DNA of 64,000 bases, taken from positions 20,819 through 84,818 of the forward strand of contig NZ_PJBP01000084.1 of assembly GCF_002836415.1 (NCBI RefSeq). Reading direction: 5' to 3'. The translations under genes and the position numbers were made by a program. Source of the DNA: Psychromonas sp. MB-3u-54 (GTDB lineage: Bacteria; Pseudomonadota; Gammaproteobacteria; Enterobacterales; Psychromonadaceae). This document shows positions 34,222-42,070 of the stretch, piece by piece (the first letter of the stretch is position 1; each line of letters starts with the position of its first letter). Below the pieces are notes generated by a model. It searched no databases. It was not told where the DNA came from and saw only the letters and a list, made by a program, of their open reading frames with translations.

Positions 34222-35157
34222 TTGAATAATTACAAATTACTACCAGCCCTGAATTCAATACTACAAACGCGAAACCTTACTGAAAGCGCTAGAGATTTAA
34301 ACGTGACTCAGTCGGCAATGAGCAAAACATTGAATCAAATTCGTCTGGCATTTCATGACAAAATTGTTATCCGTGAGGGCAAACAGTTTGTACTTACGGA
34401 ACGGGGTGAAGAACTAAAGCGAGAACTGCCCGCACTGATATTGCAATTGGACAATCTATATTTGCCGAATTCGATGGAGCCAAGTAGTTGCCAACGAAAA
34501 TTTACGTTTGCATCCAGTGATTATGTCGCCCAGGCCATTCTGCCATCGATTACTCGCAACATGGAACGGGAAGCTCCCAATGCCAGCATCGAATACCAGC
34601 TGTGGCAGAAAGATCAGTTAGCAGAATTGGCGGATACCCCACTTGATCTGGTCTCTACCATGACCAAGTTAATACCAGAAAATTTACACGGCAAGATGAT
34701 GGCTGAAGATCAGCTTGTAACTGTATTTCGCTCTTCTCATTCTCTGTCAAGCAGCGATATGTCGGTCAGCAGTTATTGTAATGCCCGGCATATTTTAATT
34801 AGCGGAGGGGGTGACAAAGATAGCCCTGTTGATACCGCCCTATCCTCTATCGGTAAACAAAGAAACATATTTGCTAAGGTCCCTTTTTTCCAATCGGCCA
34901 TCGAATTGCTACTGCAAACCGACACCATATTAACAACACCGCTGCATATTGCAGCGGATTTTGCTCAACGTTATGATTTACAGATCAGAGCGTTGCCAAT
35001 TACAATTGAACCGCAGCAATATTACCTGCTTTGGCATGCCAAGCATCATCATAATTCCGAACATAAGTGGTTTCGAGAGTTATGTTATCCATGGCTTAAA
35101 AAGCATCTTGAGCTAACGATCAGACAAGGCATGAAATTACTTCATGCTAACAAGTAG
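34222..35157 (+). CDS. LysR-family transcriptional regulator
   Basis: The 311-aa protein has the N-terminal winged HTH of the family (LLPALNSILQTRNLTESARDLNVTQSAMSKTLNQIRLAFHDKIVIREGKQFVLTERGEEL, about 4-65). It also has the effector-binding domain from about 90 (KFTFASSDYVAQAILPSI). The start appears to be TTG, because any upstream ATG is out of frame; the protein begins exactly where LysR proteins should. It precedes a LysE-type exporter by 80 bp on the same strand and probably controls it, the usual LysR/LysE arrangement. The inducer is unknown. Confidence 0.87.
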   Translation: MNNYKLLPALNSILQTRNLTESARDLNVTQSAMSKTLNQIRLAFHDKIVIREGKQFVLTERGEELKRELPALILQLDNLYLPNSMEPSSCQRKFTFASSDYVAQAILPSITRNMEREAPNASIEYQLWQKDQLAELADTPLDLVSTMTKLIPENLHGKMMAEDQLVTVFRSSHSLSSSDMSVSSYCNARHILISGGGDKDSPVDTALSSIGKQRNIFAKVPFFQSAIELLLQTDTILTTPLHIAADFAQRYDLQIRALPITIEPQQYYLLWHAKHHHNSEHKWFRELCYPWLKKHLELTIRQGMKLLHANK

Positions 35158-35237
35158 AAATATCAATTTCTGTTCATGCATGAAGCCCGTTAAGATAAGC
35201 ACTCTTTCTTAATACAGACTCTTTAAAGGAGAATAAA

Positions 35238-35846
35238 ATGGAATTCACTGCATGGATTTCCCTGGCCTCAATTTGTTTAATGGGGGCAATGACCCCGGGT
35301 CCAAGCCTCTTTGTAGTCTTAAAACACACGGTTGCCGGTGGAAGAATTAACGGTGTGTTGACAAGTATTGCTCACGGGATTGGAGTTGCAATGTATGCCA
35401 CATTGACAGTCATTGGATTGGCAATAATCATTGAATCAACACCCTGGCTTTTTAACTTGATTAAGTACGCAGGTGTTATTTTGCTAATTTGGTTAGCTTA
35501 CAAAGCATTAACCTCTAAATCATCGCTTGCTAAAATAATCACGCAGAAAACAAAGGTAACAATGCGGGAAAGTTTTTGGGAAGGCTTGATAATAGCTTTT
35601 TTTAACCCAAAACTGGCGGTGTTTTTTTTGGCACTGTTTAGTCAGTTTGTCGAAACGCAGGCCAGTTGGCAACAAAATCTTATTATGGTAGTTACAGTTG
35701 GTGGCATAGATACCCTGTGGTATTGCCTTATTGCTATAGTCTTATCGCAGTCTGCCATATTGACTAAATTAAAAAACAACGTCCATATTGTTGAAAAAGC
35801 CACTGGAGTTGCGTTATTGGTCGTTGCTGCTCGTATTGCTTTCTAA
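35238..35846 (+). CDS. LysE/RhtB-family amino-acid exporter
   Basis: The 202-aa protein has five or six membrane segments and the family start LASICLMGAMTPGPSLFVVLKHTVAGGRINGV, followed by IAHGIGVAMYATLTVIGL and the block FWEGLIIAFFNPKLAVFFLALFSQFV. LysE/RhtB proteins export basic or neutral amino acids such as homoserine, threonine or lysine; the substrate is not evident here. A strong AAAGGAG site precedes the ATG. The upstream LysR-type regulator is the probable controller. A 113-bp repeat copy follows 180 bp downstream. Confidence 0.88.
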   Translation: MEFTAWISLASICLMGAMTPGPSLFVVLKHTVAGGRINGVLTSIAHGIGVAMYATLTVIGLAIIIESTPWLFNLIKYAGVILLIWLAYKALTSKSSLAKIITQKTKVTMRESFWEGLIIAFFNPKLAVFFLALFSQFVETQASWQQNLIMVVTVGGIDTLWYCLIAIVLSQSAILTKLKNNVHIVEKATGVALLVVAARIAF

Positions 35847-36226
35847 AGAGAAAGAGGGAAGAAACAGTGGTTAGGGAACGAATTTAAGCCGCAAAGCGTT
35901 TTGTAGCACGATACGCCTTAGAAAGCAGACACGCAAACGCCCCCAACATAAGTTATGGGAATTCTTCAGGGAAGATATTTAAGAACAACGATCCTAGCTC
36001 GCGGGAAGAAAGCGAGCAACAACCATGAGCAACAACCATGCCACCCATTTCTCTAAACAATAACATAGCCTCTTTCAACATTCATTGCGGTAGTCTTTTA
36101 TCGTTATTCAAACGTATAAATTAAAACTTTTTCATTTTATACGGCTTTAGATGGTGAAATATGAGGAATATGACCGTTTTAAACCAGCAAAAGAAGCTTA
36201 ATATTAATAAATCGAGAGATGACTTA
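35847..36226. repeat. Gene-free stretch with the right copy of the 113-bp direct repeat (36029-36141)
   Basis: After LysE there is no gene. The right copy of the 113-bp repeat (first copy 31661-31773) occupies 36029-36141. Just before it, GAGCAACAACCAT occurs twice in tandem at about 36014-36038. Confidence 0.75.
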
Positions 36227-36383
36227 TACCAATCCGCATAAGTAAATGGTCTAAAATTGCGCAGGAAAAAGTAATGATAGCAAGACGTTTGATTGAGCAA
36301 TAGCTGGCTATTGGGATTGAAAACAACGACGCTAGCGTTAATTTTAACAAGTAAGATAGGTCAGATATTTATGCGGATTGGTA
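36227..36383. mobile_element. MITE-like element, copy E
   Basis: A perfect 15-bp terminal inverted repeat (TACCAATCCGCATAA / TTATGCGGATTGGTA) bounds a 157-bp non-coding element. The flanks are TTA and TTG. Ends and target site match the TACC...GGTA family, but the interior differs from the longer copies. Confidence 0.8.
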
Positions 36384-36401
36384 TTGCAGGTAGTTGAAGA
36401 A

Positions 36402-37141
36402 TTAAACTTTAAGCACACAACCAGCGAGGCAGTTTGCTGCACCGTGGCGTTGCTTTCGGTCTAAATGTTCACAATATTCAGTGAATGCCGGTAAGGCACC
36501 CACCGCCCCTTTAAATAAATGACCAAATTCGCGAGTGATTTTAAGCCAGTTTTCTGCAGGAATATTGAGTCTATTGAGGATATCTTGACTGTTTGAACTA
36601 ATGGCACCGCACTTATCTTCTCGTATAATTCGACCGGTATCTTTAACAAGCACAATGTAATCCTTCACACTGAACATCAGCCCGTCAGGTATATTCAGTC
36701 GTTCATTACCTACAAACGGCAGTCATTCTGCTGGTTGCTCACCTTTTATGGCTGAGTGAATTCTTCGCTGGATGCTGGTGTGATCGGAGGTTTCAGGGCT
36801 TGTCGCTATTTTGGCACGAATAGGGTTTAAATCAACATACGCCATACAAGCTAATACGGCTGCTTCATCAAGTAGTGCCTGGGATTTAAAGCGCCCTTCC
36901 CACTCATTTATAAGGAATAAATGAGAACAGCTTTAGCTGGCCCGAAGGGTGAGCGCCATGGATGGCAGCGAATAAAATCTGCCGGTACAGCTATCTTCTT
37001 TGTTCGCCTGGCTGGCAATAGGCTCACTGAGTGAACGCATAAACCAACTAATGTCGATTAAGCGATGACGATATTCGCTAATGCACTCATTAACGGTTTT
37101 GAGCTCAAATTCATTAAGGTCTTCACCTTTAAAAAAATTCT
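36402..37141 (-). pseudogene. Y1-type (REP-associated-like) transposase pseudogene
   Basis: The minus strand reads KGEDLNEFELKTVNECISEYRHRLIDISWFMRSLSEPIASQANKEDSCTGRFY, then about 70 bp of foreign sequence (about 36905-36975), then [59 protein letters not shown], a stop, and a further 91 codons (from 36677) that continue to the family's C-terminus. The block [34 protein letters not shown] is diagnostic of Y1 transposases. The catalytic HUH and Tyr region upstream is missing. The foreign insert shares GAACAGCTTTAGCTGGCC with the interior of the MITE family. Confidence 0.8.
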
Positions 37142-37326
37142 GGGTCAGTAACGATTATGGTTTCTTGCGGGGTAACGCGAAGAAGTTACGACGACGCATA
37201 CAATTATTGCTCATCACCACTTATCACTGGATACCCCCCGTGAGTAAACCGAGTAAAAAAGCGATAAGAGTTTGCCCATGCTGCCAGCATGAAATGAAGT
37301 GTGTTGGGGTGACGCGACCGACCTAG
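37138..37326 (+). pseudogene. C-terminal fragment of an IS91-like (Y2) transposase
   Basis: The frame reads NDYGFLRGNAKKLRRRIQLLLITTY and ends with a Cys pair in VCPCCQHEMKCVGVTRPT. That is the layout of IS91-family transposase C-termini (YFGFLANRC-type block, then CPCC-x-EM). The remainder of the element is absent. It directly abuts the Y1 pseudogene on the opposite strand. Confidence 0.5.
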
Positions 37327-37544
37327 CCGCAAGGCAATAATATAAGGATAATGGCCACCACTAAATAACAGGAGTCGATGCCAATAACAAGCTAACAAAA
37401 ATGCTAACATATTGATAAGGTTGAACGCTCACCCCTATCCCAGCCTCACTCGCCTTTAAAAAAGCAACAAGGCGAAACACCAGCCAATACAGATCCCACA
37501 ATTTACTATAAATAAGTAGGCACGGGCTTGTTCAACAACCAGAT

Positions 37545-37576
37545 AAGGTGTCGGCTGCGCGACACCTATCCTTATT
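37545..37576. terminator. Stem-loop after the HEPN-like gene
   Basis: On the minus strand, GATAGGTGTCG and CGACACCTTATC form an imperfect hairpin immediately after the gene's stop codon. It may terminate transcription. The same ATAGGTG word recurs upstream of the gene. Confidence 0.5.
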
Positions 37577-38144
37577 TGTTAGCTTTTAATTCTACTCTCA
37601 GTGAATCTAGAGCCGGAAAAATTTCACTATATCCTAAGAAGCAAGACCTTGTTCCTTTTATATCAAACGCATAACGCCAATGCTCAAAGGCTTTGTAGGA
37701 AAGAGCTAAAAGTGATGCAGGATTCCATTTTATGTCTAAGCCAGTTTCTTCTTTTATTTGTTTAGCTATAGGTTTAGACCAAGCTGAATCTTTATATAGC
37801 TTTTTATAAGCAGTATTGATTTTCTTTTTGTTCGGTGCAGATATCTGTTCATACAGTTTTCCTAGATCATGCCCTCTGATCCATATATCACGTTCATAAT
37901 AAAGAACAGCCTTCAAAAGCATTTCTAAACAAAGAGAAGCATTTACAATATACGCGTCATAGAAATCTGAATTCGGTCCTTCACTACATAACGTATAAGC
38001 CCAAATTGAATCAGGTTTAGTGATTATAGAAGGAAAGTAGACTAACTCCTCTTCTGGTAAATTAGAGGCTTTCGCAGCTAAAATTCGTGTTACGTTCGCA
38101 AAGCGCTCAATACTCTTTTCAACGTGCTCAATTTTAATTTCCAT
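37572..38144 (-). CDS. HEPN-like orphan protein, about 190 aa
   Basis: The protein is helical. A central segment has a HEPN-type pattern: AYIVNASLCLEMLLKAVLYYERDIWIRGHDLGKLYEQISAP, i.e. a long amphipathic helix followed by GHDLxxLY. HEPN domains include RNases and nucleotide-binding partners in toxin-antitoxin and abortive-infection systems, but the catalytic Rx4-6H motif is not clearly present. ATG at 38144 is chosen (GAGG site), with TTG at 38147 the alternative. It stands alone between transposase relics and ATAGGTG inverted repeats, so it is probably transferred. Function is unknown. Confidence 0.55.
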   Translation of the reverse strand: MEIKIEHVEKSIERFANVTRILAAKASNLPEEELVYFPSIITKPDSIWAYTLCSEGPNSDFYDAYIVNASLCLEMLLKAVLYYERDIWIRGHDLGKLYEQISAPNKKKINTAYKKLYKDSAWSKPIAKQIKEETGLDIKWNPASLLALSYKAFEHWRYAFDIKGTRSCFLGYSEIFPALDSLRVELKANK

Positions 38145-38192
38145 CAAACCTCATTTAAAAGCTAACAGCTTTATAAGCATCACTATGCACGA

Positions 38193-38320
38193 ACAGCCAC
38201 AACACCTATCTCAGAACAAACAATCATAACAATATCTATTTAATCTCACAAAATCAATATTTTAAGTAAAAGTTCAGTGAATTTCTAATTTGAGATAGGT
38301 GTTAAGCTGCCACCTATCCC
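38193..38320. repeat. ATAGGTG inverted repeats upstream of the HEPN-like gene
   Basis: ACACCTATCTCA (about 38194) pairs with TGAGATAGGTGT (about 38293) across 90 bp. The second arm is itself part of a tighter hairpin, GATAGGTG ... CACCTATC (about 38297-38321). Further ATAGGTG-like words occur at 37563, 38394 and 45272. They look like remnants of a palindromic repeat family. Confidence 0.55.
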
Positions 38321-38658
38321 ATTTCAAAACATATCCTAACCTGTTAATTTATAAACTAAATTCAGCAACCCTCTAATATAACCTGCAGGGTGATACCTAT
38401 CACTGGGAGACAGTTCAAATAGCATCCTAACAAATCTACGGGGTGACCCTCGGATAAGTTCCTGTCACGCTGGTATGTAAGTTTTCCTGAGCGATTTTAA
38501 GCAAGTATCAAGTACGTGAAAATCATGCTTCAAGTGGTTATATAAGGTGCTACAGAAGTGGAAACTCGAAGGAGGTTATGCTTAACTTAAATTTGAGCAT
38601 CTTGTGCAAAACAATAAATGAGCAACAAGCAGATTAACTATTTAATTGAGTGACTGAC

Positions 38659-39183
38659 ATGACAAAAAGACTTTTTTTGGGTATCGCATTGAACAAACAA
38701 CAGACTCAACAGCTATCGACACTGCAGGCAAACTTCGACTCAGCAGTCAGGCAAGTCCCTGCGACAAATTTACACATGACCTTACTATTTTTTGGGCAAG
38801 TCGACGCTAAAACTCAGCAGCAACTCGAGGAGCAGATTTCTCTGATGGATAAACCCAAGTTCAACCTGACGCTTGATAAATTAGCACATTGGGCAAAGCC
38901 AAAAATACTCTGCCTGACGGGTAAAATTGATGATCCGGCCTTATTAAAACTTGCTGAAAACTGCTCAGCACTAGCATCTAAATTCAAATTTTATAAAGAT
39001 GAAAATCCTTTCACGCCCCATATTACACTGGCACGAAAAGCCAAACATTTACCCGAAAATATGGCAACCTCAGTGGACATTCAACCGCTTTTGTTAACGC
39101 CTAAGACTATCCATCTGTTTCATTCCCAAAGCACAATAGAGGGAGTTAAATATCAAATTGTGCGTTCATGGAACCTGCAATAG
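38659..39183 (+). CDS. thpR: RNA 2',3'-cyclic phosphodiesterase (LigT/ThpR family)
   Basis: From ATG at 38659 the protein is 174 aa with the two HxTx catalytic motifs of the 2H phosphoesterase superfamily: HMTLLFFG (His39) and HITLAR near residue 120. The start RLFLGIALNKQQTQQL matches the RLFxAI-type beginning of ThpR. The enzyme opens 2',3'-cyclic phosphates on RNA to 2'-phosphates. A GTG at 38650 could extend it by three residues. A small hypothetical gene follows in the same direction and could be co-transcribed. Confidence 0.87.
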   Translation: MTKRLFLGIALNKQQTQQLSTLQANFDSAVRQVPATNLHMTLLFFGQVDAKTQQQLEEQISLMDKPKFNLTLDKLAHWAKPKILCLTGKIDDPALLKLAENCSALASKFKFYKDENPFTPHITLARKAKHLPENMATSVDIQPLLLTPKTIHLFHSQSTIEGVKYQIVRSWNLQ

Positions 39184-39257
39184 CAGGAACTGCTGACATA
39201 ATTGCGCAAATTAAGTTATTATTCCCACCCCCTCTACCCAGCCAACGAACAGGTTTT

Positions 39258-39569
39258 ATGAACAATCCAGAGATTACTAAAACACAGCTGATTACCCTAC
39301 TGAACAATTGGGGTGAAGGCAAAATATCATCGCTGCAACTGCAAGACTGGATGATTACATTTTACGATCCACCGGAAGTCAGCATTGGGTCTACCGAGCC
39401 CGAGTGGACGCAGTTAGCAATGAATATCATTATGAATGAGTATGAAATAGCTAAAATTAAGAAGTATCGTGTTGAAAATTATGCCCTGGCCATTGCTTTT
39501 GCCGAATGTACCGAGAAAACGTTCAATCAAAGTAAATATCTTTTTCTTTATGATGGTTTTTCTGACTAA
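39258..39569 (+). CDS. Conserved hypothetical protein, 103 aa
   Basis: The small helical protein (MNNPEITKTQLITLLNNWGEGKISSLQLQDWMITFYDPPEVSIGSTEPEWTQLAMNIIMNEYEIAKIKKYRVENYALAIAFAEC...) has no signal or membrane segment. ATG at 39258 (AGGT upstream) is preferred over the start at 39168, which lies inside thpR. Its stop codon TAA (39567-39569) is also the left target duplication of mobile element copy G. I do not recognise the family. Confidence 0.55.
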   Translation: MNNPEITKTQLITLLNNWGEGKISSLQLQDWMITFYDPPEVSIGSTEPEWTQLAMNIIMNEYEIAKIKKYRVENYALAIAFAECTEKTFNQSKYLFLYDGFSD

Positions 39570-39682
39570 TATCAAAAGCATTAAGTTTATGATCACTTGC
39601 TGCAAAGGAAAAATTGATACTTATAAAGCCGCCGTGATGATATTGAAGAGTAAATCGGATCACTTAATTAATGCCTTTGGTA
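39570..39682. mobile_element. MITE-like element, copy G (113 bp, perfect TAA target duplication)
   Basis: The left end (TATCAAAAGCATTAAG, then GATCAC) is the inverted match of the right end (GGATCACTTAATTAATGCC, then TTTGGTA). TAA flanks it on both sides (39567-39569 and 39683-39685). The left TAA is the stop codon of the preceding gene. It is the shortest copy found, consistent with internal deletion of a longer element like copy F. Confidence 0.78.
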
Positions 39683-40096
39683 TAATCGGTGCGCGGAGCG
39701 CACCCTAGGGTACAAGAAAGGTCTTGAGCCCATTAATTTTCAGCGCGCCTAATTCCAAAATAAATCAAATTTCGATCTTAATTAAAAGGTTTAAATATTC
39801 ATTTAAATCAAAAGGTTAATGTTTTTTCTATGTGATCATTTAATTGTTTTTATTTGTGATCTAGAAAGAGTGCGAACACTCTGTTCAAGAAATTGAATCG
39901 AGATGGGAAGTTAATTAATGGAATCGCTATAAGTTGCCTCCCCTTTAGGTATAGGCCTAGGTAATATCTTGTCATTTAAACAATTTTAAATTCTGCAAAT
40001 GCAGAATAATTGAGGAATTTTTTATCTGCACTTTTGGGTGCTGATTAGTTTATTATATTCTTCTATTGAAGCATTAATAAAGCAAGGTGATATTGG
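39683..40096. promoter_or_regulatory. Upstream region of the TetR-RND operon, with candidate operator at 39990-40007
   Basis: ATTCTGCAAATGCAGAAT (39990-40007) is a perfect 18-bp palindrome, 90 bp before the TetR start. Its size suits a TetR dimer, so autoregulation of the operon is likely but inferred. No gene is present in the rest of the region. Confidence 0.5.
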
Positions 40097-40735
40097 ATGG
40101 TAAAAAATCAAGTCGATAGACCTGCTACTAAAACGGATAATCGCGCTAAAGTAATGACAGTGGCCTGCAAACTGTTTGTTGCTAATGACTATGATAAAGT
40201 ATCAATACGTGCGATTGCCACGCAGGAAAATTTAGATCCTGGTCTTATCCGCTCTTATTTTAAATCGAAATTAGGCCTGTTTAAGACGATGCTTAAGGAA
40301 ACCTCTGCACCTTTGCTGGCGCAGTTTAATGCCGTTGATAGTCAGCTCAATAAGGCAACCCCGTATCTTGTCATGCAGACCTACTACCGGATAATGAGTC
40401 AAAATCCAGATTTTCCCAAATTAGTATACCGAATTGCTTCAATGCAGCCGACAAAGCTCAATCAAGAGTTAAAGAATATTCTTAAAGATATTTTACAACC
40501 GAAAAATTTAAATCTGTTTTCGCGTTTAAAAGATAACGGAATTTTAGACAACAATGTTGATCCTAAGTGTGCGTATTTATCTTTTTTCAGTATGATGATA
40601 TTTCCTTTTTTGATCCCCGATTTATTTAAATCAGCCATGGATATTTCGATCACCCCTGAGTTTATGGAGCATCTTGCAGAGCAGAATAACCCACTTTTAC
40701 ACCAGGCAGAAAAAACACCAACAAGGACGATTTAA
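40097..40735 (+). CDS. TetR-family repressor of the RND efflux operon
   Basis: The 212-aa protein has an N-terminal TetR HTH (RAKVMTVACKLFVANDYDKVSIRAIATQENLDPGLIRSYFKSKLGLFKTML, about 16-66) and a divergent helical ligand-binding half. Its stop codon directly abuts the ATG of the adaptor gene (TAAATG), so it is the first gene of the TetR-MFP-RND operon and probably represses it. The upstream palindrome at 39990 is the candidate operator. The start has an AAGGTGA site, although spacing is long. Confidence 0.87.
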   Translation: MVKNQVDRPATKTDNRAKVMTVACKLFVANDYDKVSIRAIATQENLDPGLIRSYFKSKLGLFKTMLKETSAPLLAQFNAVDSQLNKATPYLVMQTYYRIMSQNPDFPKLVYRIASMQPTKLNQELKNILKDILQPKNLNLFSRLKDNGILDNNVDPKCAYLSFFSMMIFPFLIPDLFKSAMDISITPEFMEHLAEQNNPLLHQAEKTPTRTI

Positions 40736-42070
40736 ATGACCAGTAATAAAAAACGCTTTGTATTCCCGGGCATTATTTTAGGTGCCCTGGTATTATTTGC
40801 AGCTATCACTCTAAAACCATCCCCAGAATTACAAGAAAATCACGACAAAGCACGTTTAGTTGATGTCATGGTATTAAGCAAACAAAATAGCGCGCCACAG
40901 GTTATAGGCTATGGCCGGGTGGAGCCAAAGTATAGTTGGCAGGGAATTGCAGAAGTCGAGGGTAAAATAATTTATCGCCATCCAGATCTTGAAAGCGGTC
41001 GTCTTATTCCCAAAGGCACTCTGGTATTGAAAATTGATCCCCTCGAATACCAATTAAAAATGGCACAGGCCGAAGCTAATTTAAATTCATCTAAAGTGCA
41101 ATTAGGCCGGATTGACCAGGAAGAGCAGAATATCAATGCCAGCCTTAATATTGAACAACAAAAACTAACTTTGACGGTTCAGAATTACCAACGACAATCA
41201 TCACTTCAAGAAAAAAAGCTAATTTCCAATTCGAATCTGGCAAATGAAAAAAAATTATTATTGGCACAGCGCAGTTTAGTGCAGGAATTAAGCAGCAGAC
41301 TTGAATTATTACCCGATGATAAAAACGTTATCAAAGCACAAATCAGCGTCAATCAAGCCTTATTAGCAGATACCCATCACCAGTTGGAAAAAACACGCTT
41401 TATCTTGCCTTTTAATGCTCGAATTGCCGACGTTAACATTGAACAAGCGCAAGCTGTGACTAAGGGTGCGGTATTGTTTGCAGCCTACCAACCGGACATT
41501 ATGGAGGTCAAAGCTGAACTGTCACTGCAGGATGCGAACACGCTGCGGGATAGTATTCCAGACCCTTTCAATGATCAGTTAGCCTCCATTGAAAAATTAA
41601 ATTTTAATGCAAGTATAGCGCTATTGATTGGAGAGAGCACTCAGTACTGGCCTGCACAATTGACCCGTATTGCTGAAAAAATAAATCCGGATCAGGCGAC
41701 GCTCGGTTTTTATTTAGAAGTTAAACAGAATCTTAAAAAGTTAGATTTAAATAATCCTCCCCTTACTAAAGGTATGTTTGTCACCGCTAAAGTGCAGGGA
41801 TTTTCATCACTGCATTTTATCGTGCCGGAAAAAGCATTACACGGTGATCATATTTATCTGATGGATAAGCACAATAAACTGCGCATAAAACCGGTTACTA
41901 TCCTCTTTCGGAATGCACAGGGTGTTGCCATTTCCGGTGAAATAAATACGCTCGATAAGGTAATCTTAAATGATCTGATTCCGGCTGTTCCTGGAATGAG
42001 TCTAAAAACGGAAAAATCCGACCGTATTGATTCGAATACCGCCAAAATACCAAGGGAGAGTGTCAAGTGA
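40736..42070 (+). CDS. RND efflux periplasmic adaptor (membrane fusion protein, HlyD/AcrA type)
   Basis: The 444-aa protein has one N-terminal membrane anchor (RFVFPGIILGALVLFAAITL). A first lipoyl half follows (GRVEPKYSWQGIAEVEGKIIYRHPDLESGRLIPKGTLVLKIDPLEYQ), then a long coiled coil (about 105-225, with repeated QA, LN and LQ heptads) and the second lipoyl half with barrel (RFILPFNARIADVNIEQAQAVTKGAVLFAAY). It bridges the RND pump to an outer-membrane channel in the periplasm. It overlaps the permease start. No TolC-like channel gene is present, so the pump must use one encoded elsewhere. Confidence 0.9.
   Translation: MTSNKKRFVFPGIILGALVLFAAITLKPSPELQENHDKARLVDVMVLSKQNSAPQVIGYGRVEPKYSWQGIAEVEGKIIYRHPDLESGRLIPKGTLVLKIDPLEYQLKMAQAEANLNSSKVQLGRIDQEEQNINASLNIEQQKLTLTVQNYQRQSSLQEKKLISNSNLANEKKLLLAQRSLVQELSSRLELLPDDKNVIKAQISVNQALLADTHHQLEKTRFILPFNARIADVNIEQAQAVTKGAVLFAAYQPDIMEVKAELSLQDANTLRDSIPDPFNDQLASIEKLNFNASIALLIGESTQYWPAQLTRIAEKINPDQATLGFYLEVKQNLKKLDLNNPPLTKGMFVTAKVQGFSSLHFIVPEKALHGDHIYLMDKHNKLRIKPVTILFRNAQGVAISGEINTLDKVILNDLIPAVPGMSLKTEKSDRIDSNTAKIPRESVK

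Noticed and set aside
37545..37600. Possible integron attC site after the HEPN-like gene
   Set aside because: The AAC...GTT outer bases and hairpin are suggestive, but the left core does not fit RYYYAAC and no integrase or further cassettes are in the window. A terminator explains it equally well.
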